The notes: a model not told the origin generated them from the sequence alone. A stretch of DNA of 64,000 nucleotides from Adiantum capillus-veneris (GCA_014529385.2 CM043970.1:65182496-65246495); one strand, 5' to 3'; positions 12,552-25,091 are shown, numbered from the stretch's first letter. Program-made: numbers and translations.

Positions 12552-12771
12552 TTGGCTTTAAAATCCATCATTGTGTCATGCTTTGGAGGCATCCGTCCTT
12601 CTATCATTCTTCTGCTAATGAGGTTGTCGCTTGTCTCATGTTTAGCAAATTAGTATAAGCTTGTTAAGAAACTTGTATCTTTTTCTCTAATGGTATTATG
12701 TAAGCATGTGTTAGTGTGCGGTTGTGTGTTCATAATATCACGGGGTATTGACATATACTGTGTTCCATATA

Positions 12772-12774
<3 letters not shown>

Positions 12775-12848
<74 letters not shown>
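12775..12848 (+). repeat. TG microsatellite at PLE core/repeat junction
   Basis: About 37 TG units separate the left repeat from the core. The matching tract beyond the right repeat is 19285-19334. Confidence 0.9.
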
Positions 12849-12850
<2 letters not shown>

Positions 12851-12907
12851 CCCTCCCCCATCCCTGAGAAAAGGTGCACTTGGTGGAGGATAGGCCACCA
12901 AGTGGAC

Positions 12908-14989
12908 CTATCCTCTTCCAATTCTATGTTTTAAGGTATTGATGGTAAATCTAATGCCAAAAAATTTATTTTCTTCAATGAAGTTAGTAATACATGTAAC
13001 AACCTTCTCTTTTTTGAAACCATTATCTTCAAACATAGAAATAAGCTTTTTTAAATCTGTTACCGCATATGACTCTTGGGATGCATTGTATAGTATGGGA
13101 AGCACCTGTGATATGCATACATTATATGCCATCCTTTTTGGTCTATTACTGGCTGCATGTATAAATGATACGTTGAGACACGGTAATTTGTCCTTTTTTC
13201 ATGCAGTGTATGTAACATACTACCCTTCCATTGGTTCACATAATTGGATATGTGTATTCAAATATGTAACTTGGTTTTCCTTGTGTGTAGCTTTTATCCC
13301 AATAATGTCTAAAGGGTAAATAGCAAAGGGGTCCTCATGGGACAATGGTTTTTTGTGGTTTAAACATTGCAAAATAAAGGGATTATTAGCAAATAACAAA
13401 TCATCCATATATCTCCATGAATGTAAGAAAGATTTCATTATATCATAACGTGCAAGTCGAGATAATTTTTTTATGTATTCTATCTCAAACCATGCCAAAT
13501 ACAAATTACACCATAGTAGAGAGCAATTGTACCCCATTGGTATACCTTTCTCTTGTTGATAAATATGTTTGCCTAATTTGGTAAAGCAATTATCAAGGAC
13601 AAATTCATTAATATTGTGTAAATATTCAAATTTCCAGACAACTTCATTTTTCTTTTTGGTAAGCACCATCTGCTTGCAGTTTTTCTTAAAGCCAAGATAT
13701 TTCATATTTTTTTTTAGTTTAATAATGTTATCTAGTACTTCAAGCAATCCATGTTTGCCTTTATGAGGGATAGCCTCATAGCACGAGGTTACGTCAAATG
13801 AATAAATGTTTGTGATATATTTAGGTAAGTTTATCAAAAAATCATATTGATTATTTATCATCCAATACCCATTGGATTGTGTCCCAGAAAAAGTTTGTAG
13901 GTTTTTATGTATGATTTCAGTATACTCTATAAATCCCTGTATTACTCCTTTGAGTAATTTAGTGATTATAGTTGTAGCAGGAGTAAATACATAGTTATGT
14001 GCATTAGTGATCCATCTAAAATCCATTTTGTGAATTTTAAAATTTCCCATAAGATATGGGAGTGAATATTCTAATGGTGTCTCTAACCCGATTTCCTGGG
14101 TATAAGAGCCTACGGCTTGACATATTTCATCTTCACTGAAGGAGAGAAGATAGAATTCAAGGGTTTCTAATCTTCTTCTTGCTGCCATTTGTATGATTTT
14201 TTTACATATGAATACCGGGGTTTGTGCTGATTTATCTAGTCCACAAATAAATAAGTATTGTAAGATGTATTGAATTTCATCCATTAGGTCTGTGTTTTTG
14301 TACCATGGAGTTTGATTTTGCCTATGATAAGGGAATTTATGAGAAAAGGTCTCATTAACCACACTTCGGATATAATTGTAATGAGCTTTACTGTTTTCAC
14401 ATCCTAAAATGGTGCATAAAGTCTTCCATACTTTGCTAAGTTCGCTTACTATTGACATAGGGTTTACAGGTACTAGTGGAATGTGGTTTAAACCTTTCCT
14501 GATAAATTCTTGGAAGATTTTATGCCTAGCTATGTTATGGTCTGTGGTGATTACATGTTTTCCAAGGGGTTCTAAGTTAACTAAAAATTTAGAGAATCGT
14601 TTATGAGTTAAGCACCCACATGGTTGTGTTTCATCAAACTCTTGGGCAAACACCGAATTTGGTTTGTAAAGAGTATGGTTTAGGTTATTGGTATACTTCC
14701 AACCGAAACATATCCTCATTTTTTCTAAATCATTATTGATGTGAAAATCATTAATCATTGTTTGAAAAAATAGTTTAGGGTTAATAAAGTCCATATATTT
14801 GTTGCAAAACAATATGTGAATAAATCTTCCACGCATCCAACTATTGCGTTCAAGATGTAGTAAACCATTCTTTCTGATACTAAGTGAGCGTACCTGGTCT
14901 TCAGAATTTGAGTATTCAGGTGCCTTGGGAGTATCTCCATAGTCTTCCGATCCTCTGAATTGCCTTGGTTTCTTGCTTGTTGACGCCAT
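12908..14989 (-). pseudogene. PLE reverse transcriptase region
   Basis: The frame is open from 14989 to 13220 (589 residues) and then continues in the same frame to 12908 past two stops (TAG at 13220-13222 and a TGA just after, near 13199-13201). Reverse transcriptase landmarks, in residues from 14989: the PLE FKIHK patch with R325 (about 317-325), catalytic FDVTSCYEAIPH (D399), GIPMG (482-486) followed by NCSLLWCNLYL, and the YMDD box (527-530). The part after the stops (SNRPKRMAYNV, SQVLPILY, GFKKEK) matches the C-terminal RT/thumb region of plant and protist PLE-type RTs (recalled), so the stops are damage and not the true end. The enzyme would copy element RNA into DNA, primed at a chromosomal 3' end. 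No endonuclease domain follows. The PLE assignment is firm; the clade is not. Confidence 0.85.
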
Positions 14990-16314
14990 ACTGCTTGGTG
15001 TGTGTGTGTGATCTTATTTAATTGTTCCTTACCTTTTGGAGGTTTGAGTAAGGTTTCAATTGCGTTGGACACTCGTGTGTCGTGTAGCTTTTGAAGAAGA
15101 GGTGTCCCTAGTGTGTAGAGTACCAGCCCTTTAGCTGCTTCTAGCATATACTCATGAAACTGATAATAAATGATTACAACATGCCTTAATTCTATTGGGA
15201 ATGAATCTACCCAAGCTATAAAGGCATACACATGTGCCGGTCCTGATGAAAATTGAAAGAATCTTGGTAGATTTTGAAATATGTACCATAGAAATTGGTC
15301 AAACCAAATGATTGAAGAGGAACAATTGGAATTTGGATCAATTCTTTTGCGTTAACATTTGAGGAACGGTCAATAAGAATTCCAACAGATTCTCAGAAAC
15401 CTTTTTTGATCCTTTGCTCTGTCCATAAGAGACAATCCCTTGGTGCGAGCAATGATTGCGGAGTTTGGACATTTCTTACCATCCACATCGAATACTTTGA
15501 CCTGCTTGAGCTCGAAGAGAACATCTTGTGATAAGAGATGTTTAGCATGTAATGCAAGGGTTTTGCATTGCTCTACAATGTCCATAGGTATGCTACAAAG
15601 CAAACCTAGAGAGGAAATTGTAAAAGGTGCCCGATGGTTCAATATTTCATAGTCCCATAGCTTGTGTTCAAGTCACATAGCATCCAATTTCATTTGCCTG
15701 GGTGGTAATAGTGGGATTACTTATGAAAAGAGTTCATAGTCCCATAGCTTGTGTTCAAGTCACATAGCATCCAATTCCATTTGCCTGGGTGGTAATAGTG
15801 GGATTACTTCTCTTTCTGGGGATAGACTGTTTGCATCCACTAAAAAGTTGAGTGCTTCTTTCTCTTCTTCTTCAAGAAGGTCAAGATCTAGAAGGGGATT
15901 GATAACTTTTTCTGAGTGCTTAATTTCTATGGGGACAGCAGGGAGGTTATTGATGAAATACAACTTGTTCACAATAGAGGGTAGAGAGGTGAAATAAAAA
16001 TCAAGATCTGAGCTATCTTGTGCATCAATAATGGGTAATTTGGCTAAGAAGGCACTAAATGCCTCCAGAAGTTTATCCTTCTCTTTTCTAGATAGAATTA
16101 GTAGAGAGAGCTAGTCATTGACAGAGGCTGTGTTCAAGACAGATATAGAGTGGGTGATTATAGGTTGTTTCTCAAAATCAAGCAATTTTTTGTGGAATTC
16201 CACCCCTTTGAAACAAGAAATAATACATTGGGTACCAATTGGTAGGATCAGAATGTCCTCTTCTATACCATATCCCAAACGGGATAGAGATGTTATCCAA
16301 AAAGCCTGAATCAA
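14990..16314 (-). pseudogene. N-terminal part of the PLE protein, interrupted
   Basis: Upstream of the RT, segments 16314-16111, 16108-15760, 15648-15370 and 15231-14990 all lie in one reading frame, separated by stops. They give acidic and leucine-rich sequence (LLDLDLLEEEEKE), then a segment with KKCPNSAIIARTKG, then a hydrophobic helical segment ending PPKGKEQLNK. The frame meets the RT frame inside ACACACACAC near 14998-15010, where a dinucleotide length change would explain the frameshift. Together with the RT this makes a protein of roughly 1,130 residues. I recognise no named N-terminal domain and no GIY-YIG motif. The true start is uncertain, since no in-frame ATG is evident near 16314. 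Confidence 0.55.
15648..15824 (-). repeat. 87-bp in-frame tandem duplication in the PLE protein region
   Basis: The segment beginning TTCATAGTCCCATAGC near 15648 is repeated at 15735, an offset of 87 bp (29 codons). The two copies differ by few bases. The duplication keeps the frame but carries two extra stops. Confidence 0.9.
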
Positions 16315-16812
16315 TCACGAATCAATCACCATATAAATATTATACAAACAATTCGAATTATGCACATACCAGTATTAAGCATACTCATTCCAGTATTAAG
16401 TTTTCTCAGTATATGATGGATACCCGACCAAAGGTATCCTCGGAAATGTTGTGTGTGTTTGAATTTAAAAATCCCATCTTTCAGGACCATATACTGATAA
16501 ACTTAAATACTGCTTGCAAAAGCACATTGTGTATAGAACAAAATATAGAACAATTTCTTGATAAAAAGTACATTACAAGATACTTTGATACATGACAAAG
16601 TAGGAGTTAAAGCCGGAACTCCTACCATATGAGATCAGGGATCTTTACCTGTCAACCAACGACAAGTACAATTAATTAGAATTAATTTGCACTAAATGGG
16701 TGACAGGTATATCAAGCAATCCCCACTGCTTGTTATTGATGTCACACCCTGGACCCCAACCATACTCCTAATCATATCTTATGTTTTCTTTTGCTTATCT
16801 ATGTAAGTAGGG

Positions 16813-17217
16813 TCAATTACAGTCTTTGAAAGGTTTTATGGGTTTACACGGCTTGGAGATAGGGTCTCTAATTGCTACTGGCTTCGTTCTCTTTTTCCCT
16901 TTATGTGCTGCCATGAGCTTGTCCAGAATCTGTTGTAGCTTAAATATATCTCGAGTGATGCTCATCCTAGCTGTCTGCCTATACACCTGTTTTTCAACAA
17001 TGGTTACACACATGAGTTTAATATTCTTACATACTATACTTGATGTTGTCTTAAAGGCACCTCTATCTCTATGGTATGTACATTCATTTTTCCAATCTAC
17101 TTTTTTAAGTATATTGAATTTGTGAAAATTTTGGCAGCATTTTGTTTGTAAAACATTTCTTTTTTCAAAAAAAACCCGTCGTATATAATGACAAATATCC
17201 TCACAGGAGGTTGTCAT
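16813..17217 (-). CDS. Cysteine-rich basic protein of the PLE 3' region, 134 aa
   Basis: This open frame starts MTTSCEDICHYIRR and ends KPCKPIKPFKDCN. It is lysine-rich, with Cys residues in SCED, KCCQNF, NECTY, IVCKN and MCVT spacing. Upstream in the same strand (about 17415-17300) a decayed second copy can be read, with the shared pattern SCED, VFFEK, Q-KC and NF-K, so the protein probably contained a tandem repeat of a small Cys-containing module. A role in RNA or DNA binding is possible from charge and cysteines, but this is inference. No family is recognised. The left copy carries a stop. It may be a second ORF of the PLE or an older captured piece. Confidence 0.4.
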   Translation of the reverse strand: MTTSCEDICHYIRRVFFEKRNVLQTKCCQNFHKFNILKKVDWKNECTYHRDRGAFKTTSSIVCKNIKLMCVTIVEKQVYRQTARMSITRDIFKLQQILDKLMAAHKGKKRTKPVAIRDPISKPCKPIKPFKDCN

Positions 17218-17813
17218 ACACTCTCTTTTTGTGTTTCAACATTTTTGTTTACCATGGTACATATATTTAAATGCTTTAAAAAACCACTAGAGTGTTACTA
17301 TCTTGTGTTGTTATGTATTTGTATCCTATCTTGCAAAAATTTTAGCCGCATTTCCTTTGTATTATTACTATCTTTTCAAAAAAAACAGTAAGTACTCTTT
17401 GTATCTGTTTATCCTCACAAGAGGTTTGTATAGCCCACATGCTATTTCTTAATTACTTACTTCTGCTACTTTTTATTCAAAGCATCTGACATTGTTACTT
17501 CTAGAAACCATTTAGTTTGGTATAAAGGAAACATATCCATGTATTCAAAACAGTATGGATTTTTGTTACCTGAACCGTATTTGTCGTTGTCATTTGTATT
17601 CTTGCAAGTACTATTATCACAAAGACGGCTTCCCCTTCGTTACTGTATCAAAACTATTCCAAAAATGGTACCCAAAAGAATTTTTTGCTTAATATTGTGC
17701 TTTTTTACTGCTCTATGTACAATATGCATATGCTTGTATGTGCTTGACTGTATGTTACCTTGTTGGTGAGTTCCCTCTTATGTGTAATTCCGTCCCGTAT
17801 GCTCATGCATATA

Positions 17814-17815
<2 letters not shown>

Positions 17816-17895
<80 letters not shown>

Positions 17896-17907
17896 TGTGT
17901 GTGTGTG
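17816..17907 (+). repeat. TG microsatellite inside right PLE copy
   Basis: About 45 TG units with one GGG interruption. The left copy has under ten units here. A shorter TG tract at 18330-18362 corresponds to the hugely expanded 11583-11848 in the left copy. Confidence 0.9.
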
Positions 17908-18325
17908 TATATGTCGTACCATGGTTGTTCTACAAAAACAGGAAGTGAGCATGCATGTGCTTGTGTATATATTTCTTTAAAGTGATATGTTTACTATGGA
18001 AAAATAACAATATACAGAAGTTTTTATGCGTATCACACAGTGCGTGCTCTGGCTCGGCTACTTTACTCATTAGTATTATGGTACGTCGAGTACATGTACT
18101 CATGTGCAATTAGTTTTACATAGCTTGTAAAATACCAAAAAAACATTGTTTTTACCTTGTTGTGTTGCACAATCAGACAGTCCGACTAGCTTGCAACAAT
18201 TCTCTTTGCCTTGGAGTGTGTTTCATGAGTGGACGTACCCCGCCACACAGGGCTTTCTACCTTTGCTTGCGCTATCCCTTGTTAGGAGATACAGATGATG
18301 GTTTTGCTAGTGCATGGTTCATGTA

Positions 18326-18365
<40 letters not shown>

Positions 18366-19282
18366 GCGTTGCAATATCTCTACAGCTTGTGAGATGGTGT
18401 GTATGAGAGATGGCGTCTGCGATTGACTCTCTTTGCGCTGCCTGCTTTTATAAGCAGTGCTAGCTCACGGTGCTGTTAAGGCTATGCTGCATAGCTTACC
18501 AATATTAGCTTGCGGTGCCTTTAAGGCCATCTGTAGCATACTCCTGCCAGCGCTGGCATCCGGTGTCACTAGTTGATTGCTTTATTTAGAGATATTGCCA
18601 ACCATATCTTTTGGCTTTATTAAAACCTTATTATCATTGTAGAGAGGTTAAAACACTACCAAGTTGTTAACTTGATATCGGCAAAGTAAAAAAAAAAAAA
18701 AACTTTTTTACGTAAACATGCCGACTATTGTAAAAAGCACTCGTTACACTATGTATTGCTACTGCTTCGGTAGTTCCCCTTGTGAATATAACCAATTACT
18801 GGTAGGGTTGGGGAATAATTCATGTAACTGAAAAAGTGTGTTTGTGTACTAACTACACCTGTATACTTTTCTTATGCCAGTGTATCCGTCGCTCAAGTGT
18901 TAAAAGAAGCTCTTGTTTTGTAGTACTTTCATACTTGATGCAAGTGAAAACTTGATTTATTCAAGGTTTTGTACATGCTTCTGGAGAATTCCAAACAAAT
19001 TAAAAAGGGATTTTCCATGTCAGAACATAAAAATAAGAAGGAAAAAAAGGAGGGGGGGGGTTTGGCTTTAGAATCCATCATTGCATCCTGCTTTGGAGGC
19101 ATCCATCCTGCTATCATTCTTCTACTAATGAGGTTGTCGCATGTGTCATCTTTAGCAAATTAGTATAAGCCGGTTTAAAAACTTGAGTCTTTTTCTCTAA
19201 TGGTATTATGTAAGCATGTGTTAGTGTGTGGTTGTGTGTGCATAATATCACGGGGTATTGACATATATTGTGTTCCATATAT

Positions 19283-19284
<2 letters not shown>

Positions 19285-19338
<54 letters not shown>

Positions 19339-19385
19339 CATGTTCGTGCACATGCATGAGAGAGAGAGGGGGGGGGAGAGAGATT
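19285..19385 (+). repeat. TG array and GA/G-rich edge of PLE
   Basis: TG repeats (19285-19334) end the right PLE copy. CGTGCATG and GA with an eight- to nine-base G run follow to about 19385. From 19386 to 19720 there is AT-rich unique sequence with no recognised feature. Confidence 0.85.
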
Positions 19386-19719
19386 TTATCGTTGACCTCA
19401 TATATACTCCATTTCACCAAGGACACCCTTGCCCTTCATGTTACAATTTTCTTGGCATTATAGTGTATGTTTTAAAGGGAGCTAACATTTTTCACCCATA
19501 GAAAATGGAAAAAATTCCTTGAAATTGGTAAAATGCCCATCAAAAATCAACCCTGATATTGGCACCCCGAATGGGTAGAGAGATTTTCCAATTGACAAAC
19601 CTTTTACCAGCTCAGGGTATTTTGTTGTTTTTATTTTTAAGAGTTAAACTCGTTTCCATGCTTAAAAATCTATTAATTCTCTCAATTTTGACAAGCAAGG
19701 GTGCCTATCAAAAATCAAC

Positions 19720-19720
<1 letters not shown>

Positions 19721-19778
<58 letters not shown>

Positions 19779-19885
19779 AGAAGAAGAAGAAGAAGAAGAA
19801 GAGAATCTTGAATTCCATAGAAACAATCCAAAAAAAAATATCGACAACCTGGGTAAGAATAAAGTTATTCATGTTTCATCTTCTG

Positions 19886-19924
<39 letters not shown>

Positions 19925-20006
19925 CTCTCAAGTCTTGATAAGAGGAGGATTTAAAATGTTTTAGGAACTATCCGATGAGATCTCAAAGATATATTCAATG
20001 GGTGTA

Positions 20007-20048
<42 letters not shown>

Positions 20049-20061
20049 GGGGGGGGGGGGG
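19721..20061 (+). repeat. CA, GA, GAA, CT and poly-G simple repeats
   Basis: CA (about 19721-19735), GA (to 19773) and GAA (19774-19801) run together. CT follows at 19891-19922. GA at 20008-20037 runs into 24 G residues at 20038-20061. From 20062 to 20294 I see nothing; a GA array lies at 20295-20339. Confidence 0.9.
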
Positions 20062-20293
20062 TCACTATGTAGAAATTGTGTATATCGCATGCGTTTAAGG
20101 ACTATTTATAAAACTTCTTATCTAGGAATTTTTGACAAATAAAATACACCCTTTTCTTATTAAATCTGTAAAATGTTTCTCCAATTTCCTTTTATTGTAC
20201 CTTTTGTATGTGAAACTGTGAGAAAAAATGAAATTTAATCACCTCTTGTGCTGCACTCACGTGATAGTCACATAGTTATTAAGTGACCCTTCC

Positions 20294-20344
<51 letters not shown>

Positions 20345-20551
20345 CATAGCCATATATACTTTTCTTTAAAGAGATTGAGAAAAAAGAGATTGCTCGCCCT
20401 GTCCACGCATAAACTTGGGGCCGTCTCTTCAACCACAGTGCTAATTTGTCAACTACTATGCCACGATAACAAATCGTATGTTTATGCACACACATGCTCC
20501 AAGAAAGCTACTATCCACCCAGCACACGGATATGTGTGTGTGTGTGTGTGT

Positions 20552-20960
20552 AGCTGTTTTTACTTAAATAATAAGACATAAATGAACTTTTTACTCACAT
20601 GAACTTTAACATTTGCCAAAAAAAATCCAGTCCTCACTTGCATCCATTCAATCAAGACAACAAATACTTTAGTTTTGAATGTGTATTAGAGGTGTCAATG
20701 GACTATATTAGTTGTTATCCATGTACAACTTACAACTTTTTTTACTTTTTAAACAAACCTCCAAAGTGTACATGTATTTCAATTTTGTAAACAAAAATCT
20801 TTTTTAAAGCTTGTAAAAAAGGCCATTACCCCTTTGAATTATGGTATTTATTATATGTATGGTTTCTATATAACCCAATTTTTAATAGACCTTCAATAGA
20901 TATTTATATATGTATCATTTTGATCAAAGGTCACCACCCGTTCTTATGCAAGTGACTTAA
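20552..20960 (+). repeat. Dispersed repeat family, copy 1
   Basis: It starts TAGCTGTTTTTACTTAAA directly after a TG tract (20532-20551). Shared blocks with the second copy (25641-26190) include AATAATAAGACATA, CCTCAC-TGCATCCATTCAA, GGTGTCAATGGACTATATT and CATTTTGATCA. There is no coding capacity. The TG border on one side recalls the PLE copies, so it may be another retroelement fragment; this is inference. Confidence 0.7.
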
Positions 20961-22605
20961 TACCACCATTAGTTCAAAGTTATTTTGTGCCTACTTCTTA
21001 ACCATACACCATCAAAATTCTCCATAGCAAGTTTGTCATTCTCTTACTTAGTGTGGCAAAATTAGTCAGACAACTCCCCTAGACTAATCAAGTATATGCG
21101 ATACACTTCTTACCACCTCTATCTTTAAAAATATTGGTCAAAACATAGTAACTTTGTCCTTAGCATTAGATACAACCCTCAAAAACATCGTGTTACACTT
21201 CAAATAGTTTGTTTGCTGCTTGGCTTAGGCAAAAAGAACTCAGCTAAGTATATCAAATCCTCTAGATTTAATTTGAGTAAGAGGAACCAAAAAATACCGA
21301 AACTATATAAACAAGTGTTCATAAGCCATGCCTTAAGTGAAAAAAAAAAACTCATTAAATCCAAACTGTTCAATCACGCCATGGTTATCAAAAAACCTCC
21401 ATCATGGTATGCAATGTGCCCCAGATCATAGAGCGCAATATATTATCAATGTGACACCATGATTACGCTAGCATCCCAACAAAAAACCATGTATCAAATG
21501 CAACAAAGGCTCATCGGACCCGGCCTCCCCCTTTTTTTAACAGTTTATCCCAATATTCCCGGTTAGTACGTAGATACACCACTAGTGTATCTTGCTTTTT
21601 TACTGGCATCAGCGGTGGCTTAAACCCTCCGCCAATGGCCCCAATGTTGAGTCAGTACACAGAACTACGAGCCCAAAACCTAGGCCTCAGACTTATTGCC
21701 ATGCTTACCATGAAGTACATGGGTACGACCTAATGCGAATTATCCCTAAACATCAGAGAGATGGCAAAAAATCCCAGTTTTTTTTGTGAATGCCAGCCAA
21801 AGCCTTGGTGTAGAGATATCTACACCCGTGCAGTCATACAACACAAGGCATGTGAAACAACCCTTCATAAATCTTGCAATCCTCATTTATCTGCTCAAGC
21901 CAAGTGACTTTTATGCCCAAAGTCAAAACAAATCAAAAGAAATTCCGCCAATTATTGTTTCTTTTAAAAAACCTGTGTCGTTAAAAAAGACCAGAGAAAG
22001 CATGGACTGGTTTGCTTTTAATGCTCATGGCCGCTAAATCTCAAGCCACACCATTTCCCTGTATATCATATAAAACCAGAACGTCTAGTGCAAAAAAAGG
22101 CCATTAAACAATTATTGTACAGAATGCGGATCTGAGAAGCTCCATCTTTTTCCACAAGCTCCATGGTTAGACAGTAGGCAAGCTTCCAGAAAAAGCCCTC
22201 AATCTCTCTTTATACCAACACAAGCACCACACAAATAGACTAAGTGAGGGGCTCAGGGCCATCCTCACCTTTATATAGTGCTTGGTGATGGTGCAGGCGT
22301 GTGTCTTTGAATTCTGCTTGGTTCCCAAGGTGTCTGGCTACAAGCGGCAGCCGCCATGGCCCAAGAGAAAGAACATCATCATGCAATGTGCAGGTGCACA
22401 AAACTCATATGACAGTAAGGTCGTGAGGTAGATACTGTAAGCGACGAGCGTGAACTACTCGATATGCACAAGGTCACTTAACTCAATACACAGAAATGCC
22501 CGGCAGTTACCATTATTATGGGGTAATGTCCCATACTCTATGCACCTTTGAGAGGCTTAACAAAGTGATGATTTAAGGGGCCACTCCCACAAAAAAGGGG
22601 GGTTA
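20961..22605. other. AT-rich sequence without recognisable genes
   Basis: Several short open frames of 60-85 residues exist (for example 21213-21431 and 21786-22037), but none has a domain, conserved motif or codon signal that I can support. The style resembles decayed retrotransposon interior. Nothing else is recognised. Confidence 0.5.
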
Positions 22606-22726
22606 GGGGGGGGGGGGGGGGGGGAGATTTTTTTATTTGAGGGGTTGTGGGGGTAAAGAAATCCTAAACCCAACCTGGTAAAGAGTCGGTTTTTGTACTA
22701 GGTAAAATATTGGTTGTATAAGTACT

Positions 22727-22787
<61 letters not shown>

Positions 22788-22790
22788 TCT
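22606..22790 (+). repeat. Poly-G (19) and TG/GA repeats
   Basis: Nineteen G residues at 22606-22624 follow two shorter G runs. TG repeats (22730-22761) pass directly into GA repeats (to 22786). Confidence 0.9.
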
Positions 22791-23033
22791 CAAATTATGG
22801 GTGTCATCTCTGTATCATTCCAATTTTATCAGATACTTCAAATCTTTGAAATAATTTGGTATTCTTTCTATGATTATAGAATATTCTTTAACTTTTCTAT
22901 TGACATGAAAAGTTTCTTAATTTCTTGTCATGTCCACACGCTATCATCCCCTTCTTCCTCCGCATAGTGTTGACGAGAGAGGATGCTCGCAACCTTGCAT
23001 AGAGCGGCGGCCCCGTGCATCTCCCTTGATTGG

Positions 23034-23090
<57 letters not shown>

Positions 23091-23425
23091 CCCTTGACAC
23101 CCTTCGCGCCTGCCCTTTGTAGCCAAAACAACCTTCACTTGGTTGATGTATCTGCAATGCACATTTCCTCCCCATTAAGATGCACACCAAAAGCACTATC
23201 AAAATTTGCAAGTTTAGAGCATTTTATGACTATGTTTACCCACTTTACTTCCTATTAACCCGATTAGGTCAATCTAAACTCTGATCTGCTAAGCTTAGGC
23301 AACCCTTCTCCAAACACTGTTGGCAAAGAGTTGTCCTATTGCATAGCTTAAATAAGACACACACACTCACAAAGAACGTTTAACGTCACCAAAATAAATA
23401 ATTGAGTGAAAATACTATCTAATGA

Positions 23426-23471
<46 letters not shown>

Positions 23472-24153
23472 CGAAGAAAAAGGACATATGAGACCTAAAA
23501 AAATGTATCCAAAGAGTCTTGATTCTTGAATTCAAGTGCTTACATATCTTAAATAGTTTCAATAAATGGTGAACTCTCAATTCTTTCACACATCTGGCAA
23601 TGTTGAGGTAAAACCTCACATTGGGCACCTTCAAGCATCAATGTCCTTCTAGCCTAGCTTTGGCAAAGAGGCACAGTTAGATGGTCTCGAAGTCAGATTG
23701 GCACTACCTACACCTCACATAGGACAACATGAGTGTTTGGAGAGAGAGAGAGAGAGAGAGAGAGGTTTTGAATAGGGCTTGCTAAAAATATTTTCCTAAT
23801 CAAGTAATTTTTAGATAAATAAGGAAAGAATAAAAACTCTTTCATTTTTAGGTCAAAAATTGAAGAATTGATGGTATTTGCACTGAAACTTTCAAAATTT
23901 TATCGATTTTCTTCAAGGCAACCTTGAAATCTAACTGAATGCAATTTTTAGCTAGTAAAAGATACATTAAACCTTGGTTTTTTTCCACCAGTGTTCAAGA
24001 CTAGCCCCAAAATGGAAGGGCATGATGGACATAGAAAAGTTGGATGCTTAGGACATCTACAATCACTCTCTCACCACCCCGAGGACATGCTATGCGAAGA
24101 GAGGAGGGGTGCACCTATTGAATATCTGCTACCCCCTTGCATGGGGCATCGAC

Positions 24154-24200
<47 letters not shown>

Positions 24201-24573
24201 GTCTTGAAGGCATCCACATGTCATTTGAAGGGCGACTCTACTTTTCCTTTTGAAAGCCATAAAAAACTCCAGTCCCCAAATTTATGAGGTTACTCTACTT
24301 TTTCTCTTGAAGGGTGGCTCTAATTTTCTTTTGAAGGCCATAAAGAAACTACCCTTTTCTTTGTACACAAATCCACACATATCCCCCAAATTTGAAGGGT
24401 GACTCTACTTGGACTCCTTATCTTAAAGCGCTTTAGGAAATGTTGCACTCTCAAAGTTTCCATGCGTCGTCGGACAACAATGCGGAGATATATATTTATT
24501 TATTTGTTTATTTATTTATCTATCTATCTATTTACTTCTTTATTTATTGATCTATTTATTTATTTATTATTTA
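22791..24573. other. Intergenic sequence with CT/GA arrays and a TTTA tract
   Basis: CT array at 23039-23088; GA arrays at 23429-23468, 23739-23763 and 24155-24197. A TTTA/CTAT tract spans about 24489-24573. The sequence between them is AT-rich and has no gene that I can support. Confidence 0.8.
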
Positions 24574-24657
24574 TAGAGAGAGAGAGAGAAGAAGAAGAAG
24601 AAGAAGAAAGAAACACTGTTACAGCCCACCAACAAAAGACAAGAATTCTAGCATACT

Positions 24658-24843
24658 TCAAAGATCCACTTGACTAAGACTTGCAGATGAGAGAGAGAGA
24701 GAGAGAGAGAGAGGAGGGGAGAAGCTTTAATGTCATAGGAAGACATCAAGAGACCTCAAAGCTCTATCTGACAAGTCTTAAACTTAAAACTCGTTATTTA
24801 AGAGGGAACTTTGATAATCAATCTGCCACACTCAAAGGTGATA
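24658..24843 (-). repeat. tRNA-derived SINE, copy A
   Basis: On the minus strand the A box is TGGCAGATTGA (plus 24818-24828) and the B box is GTTTAAGAC (plus 24775-24783). Each has one mismatch to the pol III consensus (TRGYNNANNGG and GWTCRANNC). A shared body follows (AGATAGAGCTTTGAGGTC) and then a CT-rich tail. It aligns along its length with copy B. Confidence 0.7.
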
Positions 24844-24844
24844 A

Positions 24845-25055
24845 GAGGGAGGGAGGGAGGGGGCGGCCGGGGGCGGGGGGGGGAGGGAGGGGGGGGAGAG
24901 GATTTTCATCTTTTTGCAGTGATTATAGTGATTACAACCCACTCTCCTCAATTATTTGTACATGCGCACGCGCGCGCACACACACACACACACACGTACG
25001 CATAAAGAATTGCAACTTTCTACGAGCTTGCAGTCTCCCTTAGGGAAGAAAGATT

Positions 25056-25091
<36 letters not shown>

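Larger units (their letters stand above)
16461..19284 (-). repeat. PLE direct repeat, right copy (pseudo-LTR)
   Basis: It is highly similar to 9787-12774 at an offset of 6,674 bp. Its left border is a short TG-rich stretch (GTTGTGTGTGTTT) and its right border the TG array at 19285. It keeps the cysteine-rich frame intact. In PLE terms it is the upstream 5'-truncated copy. Confidence 0.9.

Noticed and set aside
24964-25000. Z-DNA-forming CG/CA tract as a regulatory site
   Set aside because: It is short and sits among many simple repeats. Nothing ties it to a gene.
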